This document shows positions 12,904 to 24,602 of a stretch of DNA of 64,000 nt, piece by piece (within the stretch, counting starts at the first letter, position 1; each line of letters begins with the position of its first letter). This DNA is from Homarus americanus (Eukaryota > Arthropoda > Malacostraca > Decapoda > Nephropidae): contig NW_024738604.1 of NCBI RefSeq assembly GCF_018991925.1, positions 62,001 to 126,000 of the forward strand, in the 5' to 3' direction. Both the position numbers and the translations under genes were made by a program. The notes beneath the pieces are model-generated. The model searched no databases. It saw only the letters and a list, made by a program, of their open reading frames with translations, and was not told the origin of the DNA.

Positions 12904-13140
12904 AGGGAAGGGGTGGTGTGGGAAGGGGTGGTGTGGGAAGGGGTGGTGTGGGAAGGGCAGTGTGGGAAGGGGTGGTGTGGGAAGGGGTGGTGTGGGAAGG
13001 GGTGGTGTGGGAAGGGTGGTGTGGGAAGGGCAGTGTGGGAAGGGCAGTGTGGGAGGGAAGAGGTAGGGAGGGAAGGAAGGGAAAAGGAGGGTAGGGGAGG
13101 GAGGGAGGGAAGAGGAGGGTAGGGGAGGGAGGGAGGGAGG
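12904..13140. repeat. 15-bp GGTGGTGTGGGAAGG array plus purine tract
   Basis: About ten 14-15 bp units to about 13,053, then GGGAGGGAGGGAAGAGGAGG-type purine sequence. Confidence 0.92.
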
Positions 13141-13261
13141 AGTTTGTGTTGGCAGGTGTAGGTAGCTCTGGCTGGGGGTATCCAAGGCGTCATACACTTA
13201 CTACTATACCCTTATCCTTCCACTGTCCCTTTAATATCTTCCCTCCAGCCACCACCTGGTT

Positions 13262-13380
13262 CTGTGTGTGTGTGTGTGTGTGCGTGTGTGTGTGTGTTTT
13301 ACGCGGAAGTAGCCAAAGTACCAGTTGGGTCAGCATCACCGCTACCCAAATTTTAGCCCCACACACACACACACACACTG
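13262..13380. repeat. (TG)n (13,262-13,297) and (AC)n (13,360-13,379) pair
   Basis: Two short dinucleotide runs of opposite strand sense separated by about 60 bp. Confidence 0.9.
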
Positions 13381-13502
13381 CAGCTCACCCCATTTCTGTC
13401 CTCCACCTTCCACACACCTCTCCCAATGGACATCTTCACTACCTGGAATCACAAGTCAATCCAAACAATCCCTTACTCACAACGACTTCCTGAATCCATA
13501 CC

Positions 13503-13822
13503 TCAACCCCAACCAGTGATCCGCAGCTCCCAACCCCAACCAGTGATCCGCAGCTCCCAACCCCAACCAGTGATCCACCAGCTCCCACCCCGACCAGTGA
13601 TCCCCAGCTCCCAACCCCGACCAGTGATCCGCAGCTCCCAGCCCCAACCAGTGATCCGCAGCTCCCAGCCCCAACCAGTGATCCGCAGCTCCCAGCCCCA
13701 ACCAGTGATCCGCAGCTCCCCAACCCCAACAGTGATCCCCAGCTCCCAACCCCACCAGTGATCACAGCCTCCCAGCCCCAACCAGTGATCCGCAGCTCCC
13801 AGCCCCCAGTGATCCACGCAGC
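13503..13822. repeat. 27-bp minisatellite, ~12 copies
   Basis: Unit carries CCCAACCCCAACCAGTGATC followed by CGCAGCT. Because 27 is a multiple of three, both strands show open frames (for example SSQPQPVIR repeats). There is no start context, splice site or similarity to suggest these are expressed. Units toward 13,560-13,620 and 13,730-13,822 carry small indels. Confidence 0.93.
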
Positions 13823-13999
13823 TCCCAAACACAAGAGGTATCCAACACTATATTGTTGTTGTTTACTCTTCTGTTTACTACTGCTTCACATTCTTGAACC
13901 TTGAGGCCAACGTCTATACCCGATATAAACGACGACAGGCAGATATTCTAGACTAAAGGTAAACAAAGTATTCAGGGGAAACACAAAATCAAAATAAAT

Positions 14000-15078
<1,079 letters not shown>

Positions 15079-15147
<69 letters not shown>
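15079..15147. repeat. (GA)n tract
   Basis: Perfect GA run. Confidence 0.97.
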
Positions 15148-15149
<2 letters not shown>

Positions 15150-15790
15150 GTGGTTGGGAGTGTGTGGTGGAGGAGAGTGTGTGGTGGTGGTGGGGTATGG
15201 TTGTGGTGTGATGGGGAGGGTGGTGTTGGTGTGATGGGGGAGGGTGGTTGTGGTGTGATGGGGAGGGTGGTTGTGGTGTGATGGGGAGGGTGGTGTTGGT
15301 GTGATGGGGAGGGTGGTTGTGGTGTGATGGGGAGGGTGGTGTTGGTGATGGGGGAGGTTGGTGGGGGATGGGGGAGGGGTGGTGGTGGTGTGATGGGGGA
15401 GGGGTGGGGGGTGATGGGGGAGGTGGGGTGTGATGGGGGAGGTGGTGGTGGTGTGATGGGGGAGGGTGGTTGTTGTGATGGGGGAGGGTGGTTGTGGGGA
15501 TGGGGGAGGGTGGTTGTGGTGTGATGGGGGAGGGTGGTAGGGGAGGGAGGTGGTGTGGATGGGGAGGGTGGTGTTGGTGTGATGGGGAGGGGGTGGTGTT
15601 GTGTGATGGGAGAGGGGTGGGATGGGGTGAGGGTGGATGGGGGAGGGTGGTGTTGGTGTGATGGGGGAGGGTGGTGTTGGTGTGATGGGAGGTGGTGTTG
15701 GTGTGATGGGGAGGGTGGTGTTGGTGTGATGGGGAGGGTGGTGTTGGTGATGGGGGAGGGTGGTGTTGGTGTGATGGGAATGCTGGATGT
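15150..15790. repeat. G-rich ~24-bp minisatellite
   Basis: About 25 units of GGTGTGATGGGGGAGGGTGG followed by TGTT/TTGT, with variable G-run length. Repeated runs of three to five Gs give strong G-quadruplex potential on the plus strand. The long minus-strand His/Pro/Thr frames are artefacts. Confidence 0.93.
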
Positions 15791-16469
15791 GTAAGGGGTG
15801 AGTGAGACAGGGTAAGTGTAGAGGTGATGTGCCTATGTGTAGTGGTGGTGGTGGTAGAGAGGTGGGAGGAAGATGGATGGAGGGGAGAGGTGAGAGGTGT
15901 GAGATAAGGGGGGGGGGGGGTAGGTGGGTGTTGGCTTCCTCCACCCGCCGCCCACGGGCCGCCACACCACCTACAAGGACAGAACCCTTCAAAACACATT
16001 AATCTTCCCGGCTCCTCCATCCACGCCACCCAGGGACTCGCACTTAATCTCCGGCCTTGTCCTCTCGCAGTCATACACCTTTCCAACAGCAGAACCTGAA
16101 CCAGCGCTGAAGGTACCACTCCTACTGCTACACCCACTGATTCGGTTACCTCCGTGTTGAGAATGAGTTGTCGGGAAGGTGTCACAGGAGAGCTACAACT
16201 GAGGACATCCGGGCAGGTGGACGACTAATGTACTTCCCCTTTACTGGCACGTTCGTAAAGGACCTCAGCCTTCACCACCACGTAACCCTCTACTCCTATA
16301 GACCTGCCATGCTATACTACGGACAGACAAACATGTAAATTAAATCCTCCCGACGTACACTTATCCTCCCTAATGCAGCCAATGGCCCCCTTCAGGCACA
16401 TTCATTATTCAAGTCTTAAGAACACAACCAATAACTCCGTCATGCTTCCCCTGTTGGGCGCCTCTTGTG
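15791..16469. other. Spacer without a recognised gene
   Basis: Begins G-rich, with a poly(G) run at 15,908-15,921, then becomes ordinary-looking sequence. A short plus-strand open frame (15,924-16,160) has no recognisable motif. Confidence 0.5.
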
Positions 16470-16660
16470 TTTTTTTTTTTTTGTTGTTGCCGAGGATACA
16501 AGGGAGTGCCCATTTAATACTACCCCTTGCGCCTGCACCGGGGTAAATTGGATTCGGATCTGAGCAACCCACCGGGGGCCACTACCTACCTGGGTGCTGA
16601 TAAAGGAGCTCAACTAATTCCCAGAACAGGATCACAGACCAAGACCTGAATTTCGACAGG
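16470..16660 (+). mobile_element. Possible interspersed repeat with poly(T) edge
   Basis: Starts with a 12-T run and TTGTTGTTGCCGAGGATACA, followed by GC-moderate text (CTTGCGCCTGCACCGGGGTA, CCACCGGGGGCCACTACCTA) unlike its surroundings. It ends near a GGTTAGGTTAGGTT word. This has the look of a SINE or LINE fragment, but no diagnostic domain or box is visible. Confidence 0.3.
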
Positions 16661-16714
16661 TTAGGTTAGGTTAAGTCAAGTTACTTCTGGTTAATTTTAG
16701 GGTTCTGGGACTTT

Positions 16715-16763
<49 letters not shown>

Positions 16764-18111
16764 GCCCCCACCCCCTGCCTGCCACTTGAACTATATCTTG
16801 ACGCCTGCATGCCTGCCTGACAAACCTTACTACGCCTCACTTCTTCCTCGACGCCCTTGAGAGAAGCAGCTACGCCACACGAACCATCTCACCCATACCT
16901 GACCCGTACTGTCCCCCAAAAAAAATATAACCTAAACACATCAACATCGCCCGACGTTCACTCCGCCAGACGAACGCTTAATTCCCCACTTTACCCGTAG
17001 CATCGCCCCTATAAGGTATCAACCCCAGCCACAAACCACACCTCAGCTGCCAAGTGGAGGCTCCTCACCACAGAAACATTTATAACCTGACAAATTCACC
17101 ACAAGGTTACCCCAAAATAATAACAACAACACATTTGTACCATTAAAAACTCTCGACTCCTACAAGACTTATACTATACAGTGTTCGGGGTTATCTCGGG
17201 AACATTACTAATAGGTACACTAATACCACTTTAAGAGTACAACCTGGTCTCCTGTTTATCAATCAATGAAGACAAAAATTTTCAGTCATAAATTATATTT
17301 CTCAGACAGATGATCGCCACAGACAACCAATCAAGAGATGTTATAATATACTAACATTATCTTACAGGACACACACACACACACACACATTTCAGTATTC
17401 ATAACATGTATGTAGTTCTGTGTCGTGTGTGTCTATGTACGTAGTTATTTGTGTCTATGTACGTAACAATGTATGTAACTATGCATGTACATAGTTGTGT
17501 ATATATATTAAACCATAAATATGTCCAAGTACGTTTTTTATTTCAATACAAAATACAAATAAAAAATACACTATCAAAAGTAATTAATTTTGGTGTGTGA
17601 ACAATGAGTGCAGCAGAGCTAAGGTCACTGTCAGAGAGGCAGACTAACACACCACCCACCCACCCCCTCCTGTGTTTTACTGCAGGCAGACTAACACACC
17701 ACCCACCCACCCCCTCCTGTGTTTTACTGCATAATACAACATCGCTGCAATTATAGATCTAGCCATCTTCATACGTGGGATAATGGAGGCAGTAAACATG
17801 TCATCAACTTTGTAAACACACACACACACACGGAAGGAAGACAGGTGTTGGTGGGTGAACAACAGAGATGGCACACCTGACCTGCCTCAATATGACACAG
17901 TACCTGCGGGTGACAAATGTGTTGTCATATGTTACTGTATAGTCATGAATGATATTATACCGAGATACGTAACACCGTGTAGCTGTAATACTGTACTGTG
18001 TAGTGAACCTTACCACTGTACGTATCACCGTGTACTGTACTCATAAGCAACACTGTAGTGATGGCCTCCCTGGTAGGTAAAGGAAGGACAAGACGCTGAC
18101 GGTACACTTAC
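16661..18111. other. Repeats and spacer; 47-bp direct duplication
   Basis: Contains (TG)n at 16,717-16,761, (AC)n at 17,369-17,389 and a perfect 47-bp tandem duplication at 17,638-17,684 / 17,685-17,731 (begins GGCAGACTAACACACC). The part next to 18,111 would be intron of the minus-strand exon that ends at 18,112. No further exon was recognised. Confidence 0.6.
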
Positions 18112-18654
18112 TCCTGACGCTGAACCATAGCCGGAGGAGAGAGAGGAGACGGACCCGGTAGAGCCCACAGACTTGGACCTGCTGGACCTGATGAAGCCCT
18201 TGGTGGTGGAGTAGTGGGTGCCGTAGTCCCTGGAATAGCTCCGAGGCGTCACTGACGACACCCCGCTCCTCCCACCCGACGAGAAGCTGTGGTGGCGGTT
18301 GATGGAATGTAAGGGCGTGTCCCCACTGCTGCTACTGGAATCGCTGAGGTCTACCTCGAGCCTGGAGGGCAAGGCGATGCTGGAGCGCGCGGGAGAGGTG
18401 CCTCTGGAGTACGAGGAGGAATATCGCGGCACTGATCGTTCTCGGGTGTCACGCGGTAACGACGCCGACCGACTTAGGGAACTATTTTTGCTGCCGTAAC
18501 TGCCGTAGTTGCCGTAGGAGGGTGTGTAGGAGTGGGGCGTGGAGTAGGAGGAGTTGTAGCCGCCCAGTCCTCGGGACCCGTAGTTACTAGTGAGTGGTGA
18601 AGTAAGGAGGGAAGAGCTGTAGCTCCCAGTACCGTAGTGACGCCGGAAAGACAT
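18112..18654 (-). CDS. First coding exon, Ser/Tyr/Gly/Arg-rich head (181 residues), unidentified protein
   Basis: A minus-strand exon starts at ATG 18,654 (MSFRRHYGTGSYSS). A TAA lies in frame just upstream, and an ideal donor GGA|GTAAGT closes it at 18,112 in phase 0. The 181-residue head is rich in Ser, Tyr, Gly and Arg, with repeated basic-Ser motifs (SRSASLPRD, SYSRGTSPARSS, RSSRSKSVGS) typical of disordered phosphorylated regions, and an acidic LEVDLSDSSSSSGD patch. No catalytic motif is present. It lies 27 kb downstream of the last MYPT exon found, on the same strand. That exon also ends in phase 0, so this may be an alternative first exon of a short MYPT isoform, or the start of a separate gene. 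Codon use is clearly coding, unlike the repeats around it. Confidence 0.75.
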
Positions 18655-19060
18655 GGTGGTGGTGGTGCTGTCTCTCACAACACCTGTTTAGTCTCCCTCC
18701 CTCCCTGCACACACCCGCCCCCACACTACTGGTTTCTTCACACACAACCAAAACTGACTCTCGCCCACGACTGACAAACTGAAGCAGGAACCTTGTCCAC
18801 TTTTTGATTCAATAAACTTGTCACAGGAAACTTGTCCCCCAAGTGAAATAATCTATGTTTTGTGTGGACGCGGCGGGGAGTGTAAACAAGACAACACCTG
18901 GCGCGAGGATAATGAGTGTCGGGCAGCGGTGTACAACAGGTGACGTCCCCAGGGAGTTTCCCTCACAACTGTGGCCAAACCGACAGCACCCTCTACTACC
19001 AACCTGCCCACTGAGGGGAGCGAGGGGGCGCCACCGCTGCCACCGGGGGCACCTACGGCA
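18655..19060 (-). promoter_or_regulatory. Likely 5' UTR and promoter-proximal region of the 18 kb exon
   Basis: The stretch immediately upstream of ATG 18,654 on the minus strand. CpG words become frequent at 18,860-19,050 (GACGCGGCGGGGAG, CCTGGCGCGAGG, GGGGGCGCCACCGC). No TATA box was identified, and a spliced 5' UTR exon cannot be excluded. Confidence 0.3.
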
Positions 19061-19391
19061 AGCCAAAGGGAGGGAGGGAGGGTGTGTGATAGAGGGGGTG
19101 GGAAGAGAGGCAGACCAGAGGCAATGTGTGTGTATGTAGAGAGAGGGTGGTAGCCATGGAGGGGGGAGGGGGGAGGTTAAAAGAGTGACGGGGCGGGCGT
19201 AAAGGGATGCATGGGAAGAGGGAGTTACACCAGAGACCAGCCACCACCCCCGGACACACCCAGCCAAAACCCCTCCCCTGCCCTGCCCGAGTGAAAGAAC
19301 CCACAATTTACGCAAGCACAAACAAGCGCGACAGAACGAAGCTTTACCTCTCAAAACTCCCACCTTGGTACTGTACAGGTAACGTTATAGG

Positions 19392-19394
<3 letters not shown>

Positions 19395-19442
<48 letters not shown>
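19395..19442. repeat. (TG)n microsatellite
   Basis: Perfect TG run. Confidence 0.97.
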
Positions 19443-19444
<2 letters not shown>

Positions 19445-19578
19445 ACCCTGGACGAGGCCTCCAAATTTTCGAGAATCTAATATTAACATAAGACAGTTCT
19501 TTTGGCACGTCTTGGTGGAGAGACCTGACAGAGGCACTTGTCTCTTTACTCTGTGTGCAATTTATCTGTCTAAAAACT

Positions 19579-19842
19579 GAGTAATAATAATAATAATAAT
19601 AATAATAATGACAACATCAATAATCAACATATAATAACAACAATAATAATAATAATAACAGCAATAATAATCATAACAGCAATAATAATAGCAACAATAA
19701 TAATAATAGCAACAATAATAATAATAGCAACAATAATAATAATAATAACAGCAATAATAATCATAACAGCAATAATAATAATAGCAACAATAATAATAAT
19801 AGCAACAATAATAATAATAGCAACAATAATAATAATAACGAA
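19579..19842. repeat. (AAT)n and AATAATAGCAAC array
   Basis: AAT repeats regularly interrupted by AGC/AAC, giving a 12-21 bp higher-order unit. The Tyr/Cys and Ile/Ala minus frames are artefacts. Confidence 0.93.
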
Positions 19843-19860
19843 AGCACAAGTGAATATAGA

Positions 19861-19876
19861 GCACACACACACACAC
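19861..19876. repeat. (CA)n, 5' flank of LINE copy 3
   Basis: CA run that ends exactly at the truncated LINE sequence. Confidence 0.9.
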
Positions 19877-20150
19877 CGTCCCACCTCGCGCAGTCCGCCA
19901 CTACAACAAAATTCAGCCCATAAGAGCCCGCACCGATAGATATAAGAACAGCACCATCCCATCTATTGTTAAAATAATAAACAACTCCTGATTTATGTAC
20001 TGTACAGCCCTGTAAATGGATTCAATGCATATTATATCATTGTCTAAATCAAATGTAAGTCTGTTATATTTTCAGCCACCGGCTGCAACTCTAATAATAA
20101 ACCGTTAATTATTATTATTTATATATATATTTATTATTTTATTATTATTA
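19877..20150 (+). mobile_element. LINE family 1, copy 3 (C-terminal end of ORF2 plus 3' UTR)
   Basis: The fragment opens in frame with PRAVRHYNKIQPIRARTDRY and ends IVKIINNS plus a TGA stop near 19,989. It aligns residue for residue with the end of copy 2 (IQPIRARTNRYKNSTVPNIV). The 3' UTR is more diverged but keeps TTTTCAGCCACCGGCTGCAA, whose CAGCC/GGCTG arms pair, the AAACCGTTAATTATT block and an AT-rich (ATT)n tail. CA repeats border both ends. The divergence suggests an older copy than copies 1 and 2. Confidence 0.9.
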
Positions 20151-20161
20151 CACACACACAC
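20151..20161. repeat. (CA)n, 3' flank of LINE copy 3
   Basis: Short CA run directly after the LINE tail. Confidence 0.85.
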
Positions 20162-20249
20162 CACCCCTTAGAATAATATACGCTCGTCACTTTAATGTCC
20201 AGTAATTACCTCCTGTCAGTGTCACCAAGTATTAATGTTCTTATACGGT

Positions 20250-20775
20250 ACACAGAGTGAGTGAGGGGAGAGAGGGGCAGGAGTGAGGGGGCAGAGTGAG
20301 TGAGGGGGCGGAGGTGGGAGGGGGGGCGGAGGGAGTGAGGGGCAGGTGAGTGAGGGGGGGCAGGTGAGTGAGGGGGCAGAGTGGTGAGGGGGGGCGAGGG
20401 GTGGGGCGGGTGGTGGGAAGGGTGAGTGGAAGGGGTGGAGTGGGGGAGGGTGAGTGGGGAGGGGTGAGTGAGGGGGGTGAGTGGGGGGCGAATGAGTGAG
20501 GGGATGAGTGAGTGAGGGCAGATGGTGGGGGGGCAGTGAGTGAGGGGGCGAGTGAGAGTGAGGGGGGCGAGGTGAGGTGAGGGGGGCGAGTGAGGGGGGG
20601 GGCGAGGGGAGTGAGGGGGGGGCAGGTGAGGTGAGGGGCAGTGAGTGGGGGGACGAGTGAGTGGGGGAGGAGGGTGAGGAGGGGGCGAATGAGTGAGGGG
20701 GGGCGAGTGAGTGAGGGGGCGAATGGTGTGGGGTGAGGGGGCGAGTGTGAGTGATGAGTGAGTGGGTGAGTGAGT
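20250..20775. repeat. GAGTGAGGGGGC-type G-rich minisatellite
   Basis: About 520 bp of degenerate 12-20 bp units (GGCGAGTGAGTGAGGGGG). G runs give G-quadruplex potential. Confidence 0.9.
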
Positions 20776-21228
20776 GAGAATAAATTAATTTGAGTGAATG
20801 AGAACATGAGTGAGTCTGTCAGTGAATGAATGAATAAAATGAATGAACGAATGAATGTATACATATAAAACCCACATAAACACATCAGTCATAAACCCAG
20901 GTATCACAACTCGAATTCTAAACCTAAATAGAACAAAGTTTCCTCCGTTTGTGTATTGTTTTCCTTGTGTCTATAACGGGTAGGTGAGTGAATACCTTAC
21001 TGTAATTAATAACAAAACGCTGAAGGAGGCACCAAAATTACACCCTCCCATCCCATCCTTATCCATCCCTTCCCATCACGTCCCATCCTCCACCCACGTC
21101 TTCCTTCCCATCTCCCACCCTGAGCCTGCAACACACTACTACTACTCCTACTTCACTGTCACTCGGAATCGAATATGATGATTATCCAGCTATGATACAA
21201 TGATATGAGTTATTAAGGGTGTCACCTA
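20776..21228. other. Spacer without a recognised gene
   Basis: GAATGAATGA words at 20,820-20,860, then unremarkable sequence with a CCCATCCC-rich block at 21,045-21,115. Confidence 0.5.
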
Positions 21229-21538
21229 GGTTGAAGAGTTCTGTGAAGGGCTACAGCTAGTGCAGGAGGGGAGGTGACAGCGTCTTTCCGGCGTTGGCGC
21301 TTGTCTGCCTCGGTTTACAGTCGGGCTAACTCGCAAGTATTGACACCCTCTCGTGTGTTGCTCCTCCAAGCGTTACGGTGTGGAGTGATCGTCTCCCAGG
21401 TGAGGGGGTCGATTTGGCACATTTTCAGGTTTGTCTTAAGACTATCCTTATACATTTTCAGTTGCCCGCCAGCGTTACGTTTATTATTCGTTAGGTGACT
21501 GTAAAGTAGCTGCTTTGGCAGTCTACTGTCGTCCAGGC

Positions 21539-21573
<35 letters not shown>

Positions 21574-21610
21574 GGGATTATAACACTCCACCACATGACC
21601 AAAATAGGGA
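21229..21610 (-). mobile_element. RTE-like LINE 3' fragment interrupted by (CA)n
   Basis: On the minus strand the frame DDSRLPKQLLYSHL, GGQLKMYKDSLKTNLKMC, DPLTWETI, AWRSNTREGVNTCELARL (21,535 to 21,318) is the characteristic tail found after the reverse transcriptase in many RTE-like and related invertebrate LINEs (RLPKQ-LYGEL, RYKDSLK, WE, W-S-R-G motifs). A TAA follows ELARL, with TEADKRQRRK continuing in frame. Immediately upstream, beyond a (CA)n run at 21,540-21,571, FGHVV (near 21,590-21,606) looks like the GHV-R-DD motif that normally precedes RLPKQ. So the microsatellite appears to sit inside the element. It is a degraded copy. Confidence 0.75.
21540..21571. repeat. (AC)16 inside the RTE-like fragment
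   Basis: Perfect AC run separating two LINE-coding blocks. Confidence 0.95.
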
Positions 21611-22470
21611 GGTATGTGGGTAGGTGAGGGTACAGGTGGGGAGGGAGGAAAAGAGAGGAGGCAGGGGATAATAAATGGGGGGGATAAGGATAAAAAGGAG
21701 GGGTAGGAAGCGAAAGGTGGGGGAGACGAGTACTAGGAAGTGGGGAGGGGAGTAAGGGAGACAGGTAAGGGTGGAAAGTCTTCGTGGAAAATGAAAACTA
21801 GTGGTAAGAGGAACAAGGGAAACGAGGTGGGGTGAACATATGAGAGGGGGAAAACTAGTGTGTGTGTGTGTGTGTGTGTGTGTCCTGGTTGGCCTGTTAA
21901 CTGACTGGATGAATGGTAAATTAGCATACTGACAAATTATATGACTGACTGGTTGGGTTTACGACTCAGGTTGTAGGACTTATAAGTTACTGAATGTCAG
22001 GAGTTATGACTGCCTATCTCTTAAGTTAGCGTCAGGCTGTATGACAGACTGGCTAAGCTACTGACTGTCAGGTTGTGTGACTGGTAGGTTAGGTAAGTGG
22101 GCGGGTGATTAATGATCCAGGGGGGTTGGTGGCAAGCAAGAAAAACAGGCGGCTAACACCTGGCCTTCAGCACCCCACCGGTAATTACCCCCCCAGGTGC
22201 AGCAGGTGGACACCCACCACCACCTTGTTTAATGGTAATACTGCTTTCTCAACACCGCTCCGAACACATGCTGCTGCTGCCACACCTGTTTGGACCTGGT
22301 GTAGCCCCGCCCCAACCTAACCTACCCTAAACACACGTACATAATGCAGTAATATCAATAACACTACAGGTGCTACTGCTACAGGAGGCTATGAGTTAGG
22401 CTATCTGTACATCACCTTTTCCACGGTTCAATACCCTTCTCATATCGACCCTTCCTTATATTAAGAAAAG

Positions 22471-22472
<2 letters not shown>
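21611..22472. other. Spacer without a recognised gene
   Basis: Purine-rich at 21,611-21,780. (TG)n at 21,859-21,883. CTGACTGG/GTTAGGT words recur from 21,895 to 22,100. Nothing coding was supported. Confidence 0.5.

Positions 22473-22538
<66 letters not shown>
22473..22538. repeat. (CT)n tract
   Basis: Perfect CT run. Confidence 0.97.
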
Positions 22539-22539
<1 letters not shown>

Positions 22540-22914
22540 GCTAACACCTACATTAAAAATAGAGACGGGACTGTGGCGTGTAGTGTCGCTCTGACGTCAC
22601 CCTGACGCACGCCTCCTCATCTCCACGGCCCCCACGCCTCGCCTCAAGTGCTGCCAGGTGTGATGCCTCCTCACCTACCTACCTGTGCTCTCTTTGTTCA
22701 TCATAACACCTTACTTATCGACCTGTGTTCTTCATTATAACATTCATCTACCAGTGTTCACCATCATAACACCTCACTCACCTACCTGGGTTCTTCATTA
22801 AAACACATTTTTTCTCACCTGTATGTGTTCTTGTTCTTCATAACATACAATCAAATCCTGAGTAGTGTTAAGTGTCATGTTGGCTACTATTAGTATTAGC
22901 TACTACTGCCAATA

Positions 22915-22993
22915 CAACCAATATTACTACTAACACCTACTACTACTCTCACTACCGTAACACTACTACTACTACTACTAATACTACTACTAC

Positions 22994-23052
<59 letters not shown>
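22915..23052. repeat. (ACT)n-(AAT)n compound microsatellite
   Basis: ACT units pass into an AAT run (22,995-23,050), followed by CAGCAGCAGCAACAAC. Confidence 0.93.
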
Positions 23053-23616
23053 GCAGCAGCAACAACCTAACCGACGCCGTAAAATTAGCTGTCCCTGCAC
23101 CCATCGTTAACACCCGTATCTATGAAACAACTATTTCTGGACACGGAAAATACTTGACGTCACAAACTCTGTAATGTCCTCGTGGATGAGTGTCAAGGTC
23201 AGCCGAGTGTCTCCCGTTCTTGGTAGTCAAGGAGACGCGTCCAGATTTATTATCTTAGCCGAATCTCTGGTGGTTAAAAGCTGAGTAATGAGCGCATGAC
23301 GGCCCTGGAAACAGCTGATGGATGTAAACAAACCCACGTGGGTCTAAGATGGACACACACAGCTGATAGATATAAACAAACCCACATGTTCTTCTCTACG
23401 TCCACCTCTCTCTCTGTCACACACACATACACATTATAGACCACTTGACTCTCGTTGGTGATCCTCTCAAGGTGTCAGGGAGCGTGATAATGAGGTACTG
23501 ATGCAAGACACAAGATTGGGGTCGACAAATATACCCCACAGACTAGGCAGTCTTTCACAGCTGACACGCTCCCCATCACTCAAGCATAGTGTGATGATAA
23601 ACACACGCGTGAAGCT

Positions 23617-23622
23617 TTTATT
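23617..23622 (-). terminator. Poly(A) signal AATAAA
   Basis: CACAATAAAAGC on the minus strand, about 70 bases downstream of the TGA at 23,691. It is followed by a GT-rich stretch (GCGTGTGTTTATC), the usual layout of a cleavage/polyadenylation site. Confidence 0.4.
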
Positions 23623-23690
23623 GTGAGACAGACAGACAGAAGAGAGAGATAGAGAATAGAATAAATTATTATACAACATGGACCCAATTC

Positions 23691-23918
23691 TCAGTACCCG
23701 TCGCTCTGGCCCGGGGTCGAGTAGTGAGTCAGGTTGGCGGGCGAGGTGGCACCGTCGTCCACGAAGTTGATCTTTATGTTGCGAGGAAGACAGTGCAGGA
23801 CGCAGCTATAAACAAAACCATCTTGGAGCGAGACGCTACACTTTGTACGAGAGGAATCTAGTTCAGGGAATAGTGTCACGAGTGTCCGGGTTGCCTGTGG
23901 GGCGACCACTACCACCAG
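23691..23918 (-). CDS. Candidate terminal coding exon, unidentified protein
   Basis: The minus-strand frame ending TGA at 23,691-23,693 has gene-like codon use, mostly G/C at third positions. It reads SSRTKCSVSLQDGFVYSCVL, then CLPRNIKINFVDD and ends LTHYSTPGQSDGY. An AATAAA lies about 70 bases past the stop. The 5' boundary is uncertain. AG acceptors at 23,918 and 23,894 both give phase 0, but the best pyrimidine tract leads to an AG before 23,936, which would force another frame that ends early. I do not recognise the protein; three cysteines and no catalytic motif are visible. Phase 0 makes it compatible with the phase-0 donor at 45,750, but nothing else links it to MYPT. Confidence 0.4.
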   Translation of the reverse strand: MVVVVAPQATRTLVTLFPELDSSRTKCSVSLQDGFVYSCVLHCLPRNIKINFVDDGATSPANLTHYSTPGQSDGY

Positions 23919-24570
23919 CTGCGGTGCTTAATGTACCTGAGCGGGTGAGGCAGAGGGGCAGGTGGTGGACAACGATAACACGCCCCACCAGCTGCCCCGC
24001 GTGCCCACCCTCGCCCCTCCTACTGGATGATGACCCCCATAGTGTGTGTATTTAAACCTAAATCTGCGCTTCGCCTGGCCCAGGATGTAAAAGGGTGCCC
24101 GATAAACTAGCACCAGGGCCACTTGGGGCAAATCTGAATCCAAACACATAACTGTTGGCTTCACCATCTGTCTGCTCACCTCACACTGTTAACCCTCACC
24201 TAGTACACAATGACACTAAAGACTGTTGACACGTATAGTGACCCAACCACGTCTATGCTGACCCTATCTTCTGTACGCTGACCTGACAACCTAAAGCCGG
24301 TACTTGACTGAACCGATTATGTGTGTACGGGGACGCCACACAGCAACCATCATGTACTGTGCTATATATACGACGGCTATCAAGTGTAGCCCCTCACCCA
24401 CGTGTGTGGAGTAGGTGGCGTGAGTGGTGCTGGCTACTGACCCCCCCCCCTCTCCCACACGTGTCCACAACAGTAACCAGGTCAGCGAAGATGAGCCGAT
24501 ATACCACAACAAAACACATTTTAATTCCTATAAAAAAAACACACACTTAAATCTGTGTCAACGATTTACC

Positions 24571-24602
24571 ACCACTACTACTACCACCACCACCACCACC
24601 AC
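24571..24602. repeat. (CAC)n/(TAC)n microsatellite
   Basis: Short trinucleotide run. Confidence 0.9.

Noticed and set aside
13426..13834. SSQPQPVIR repeat protein or its minus-strand counterparts
   Set aside because: The 27-bp unit keeps every frame open, so open length means nothing. No start context or conserved flank, and indels break the frame at both ends.
18025..18678. The full 217-codon frame starting at GTG 18,678 and running to 18,025
   Set aside because: The start is better placed at ATG 18,654, and the frame is cut by an ideal GTAAGT donor at 18,111. The residues after GYGSASG are intron.
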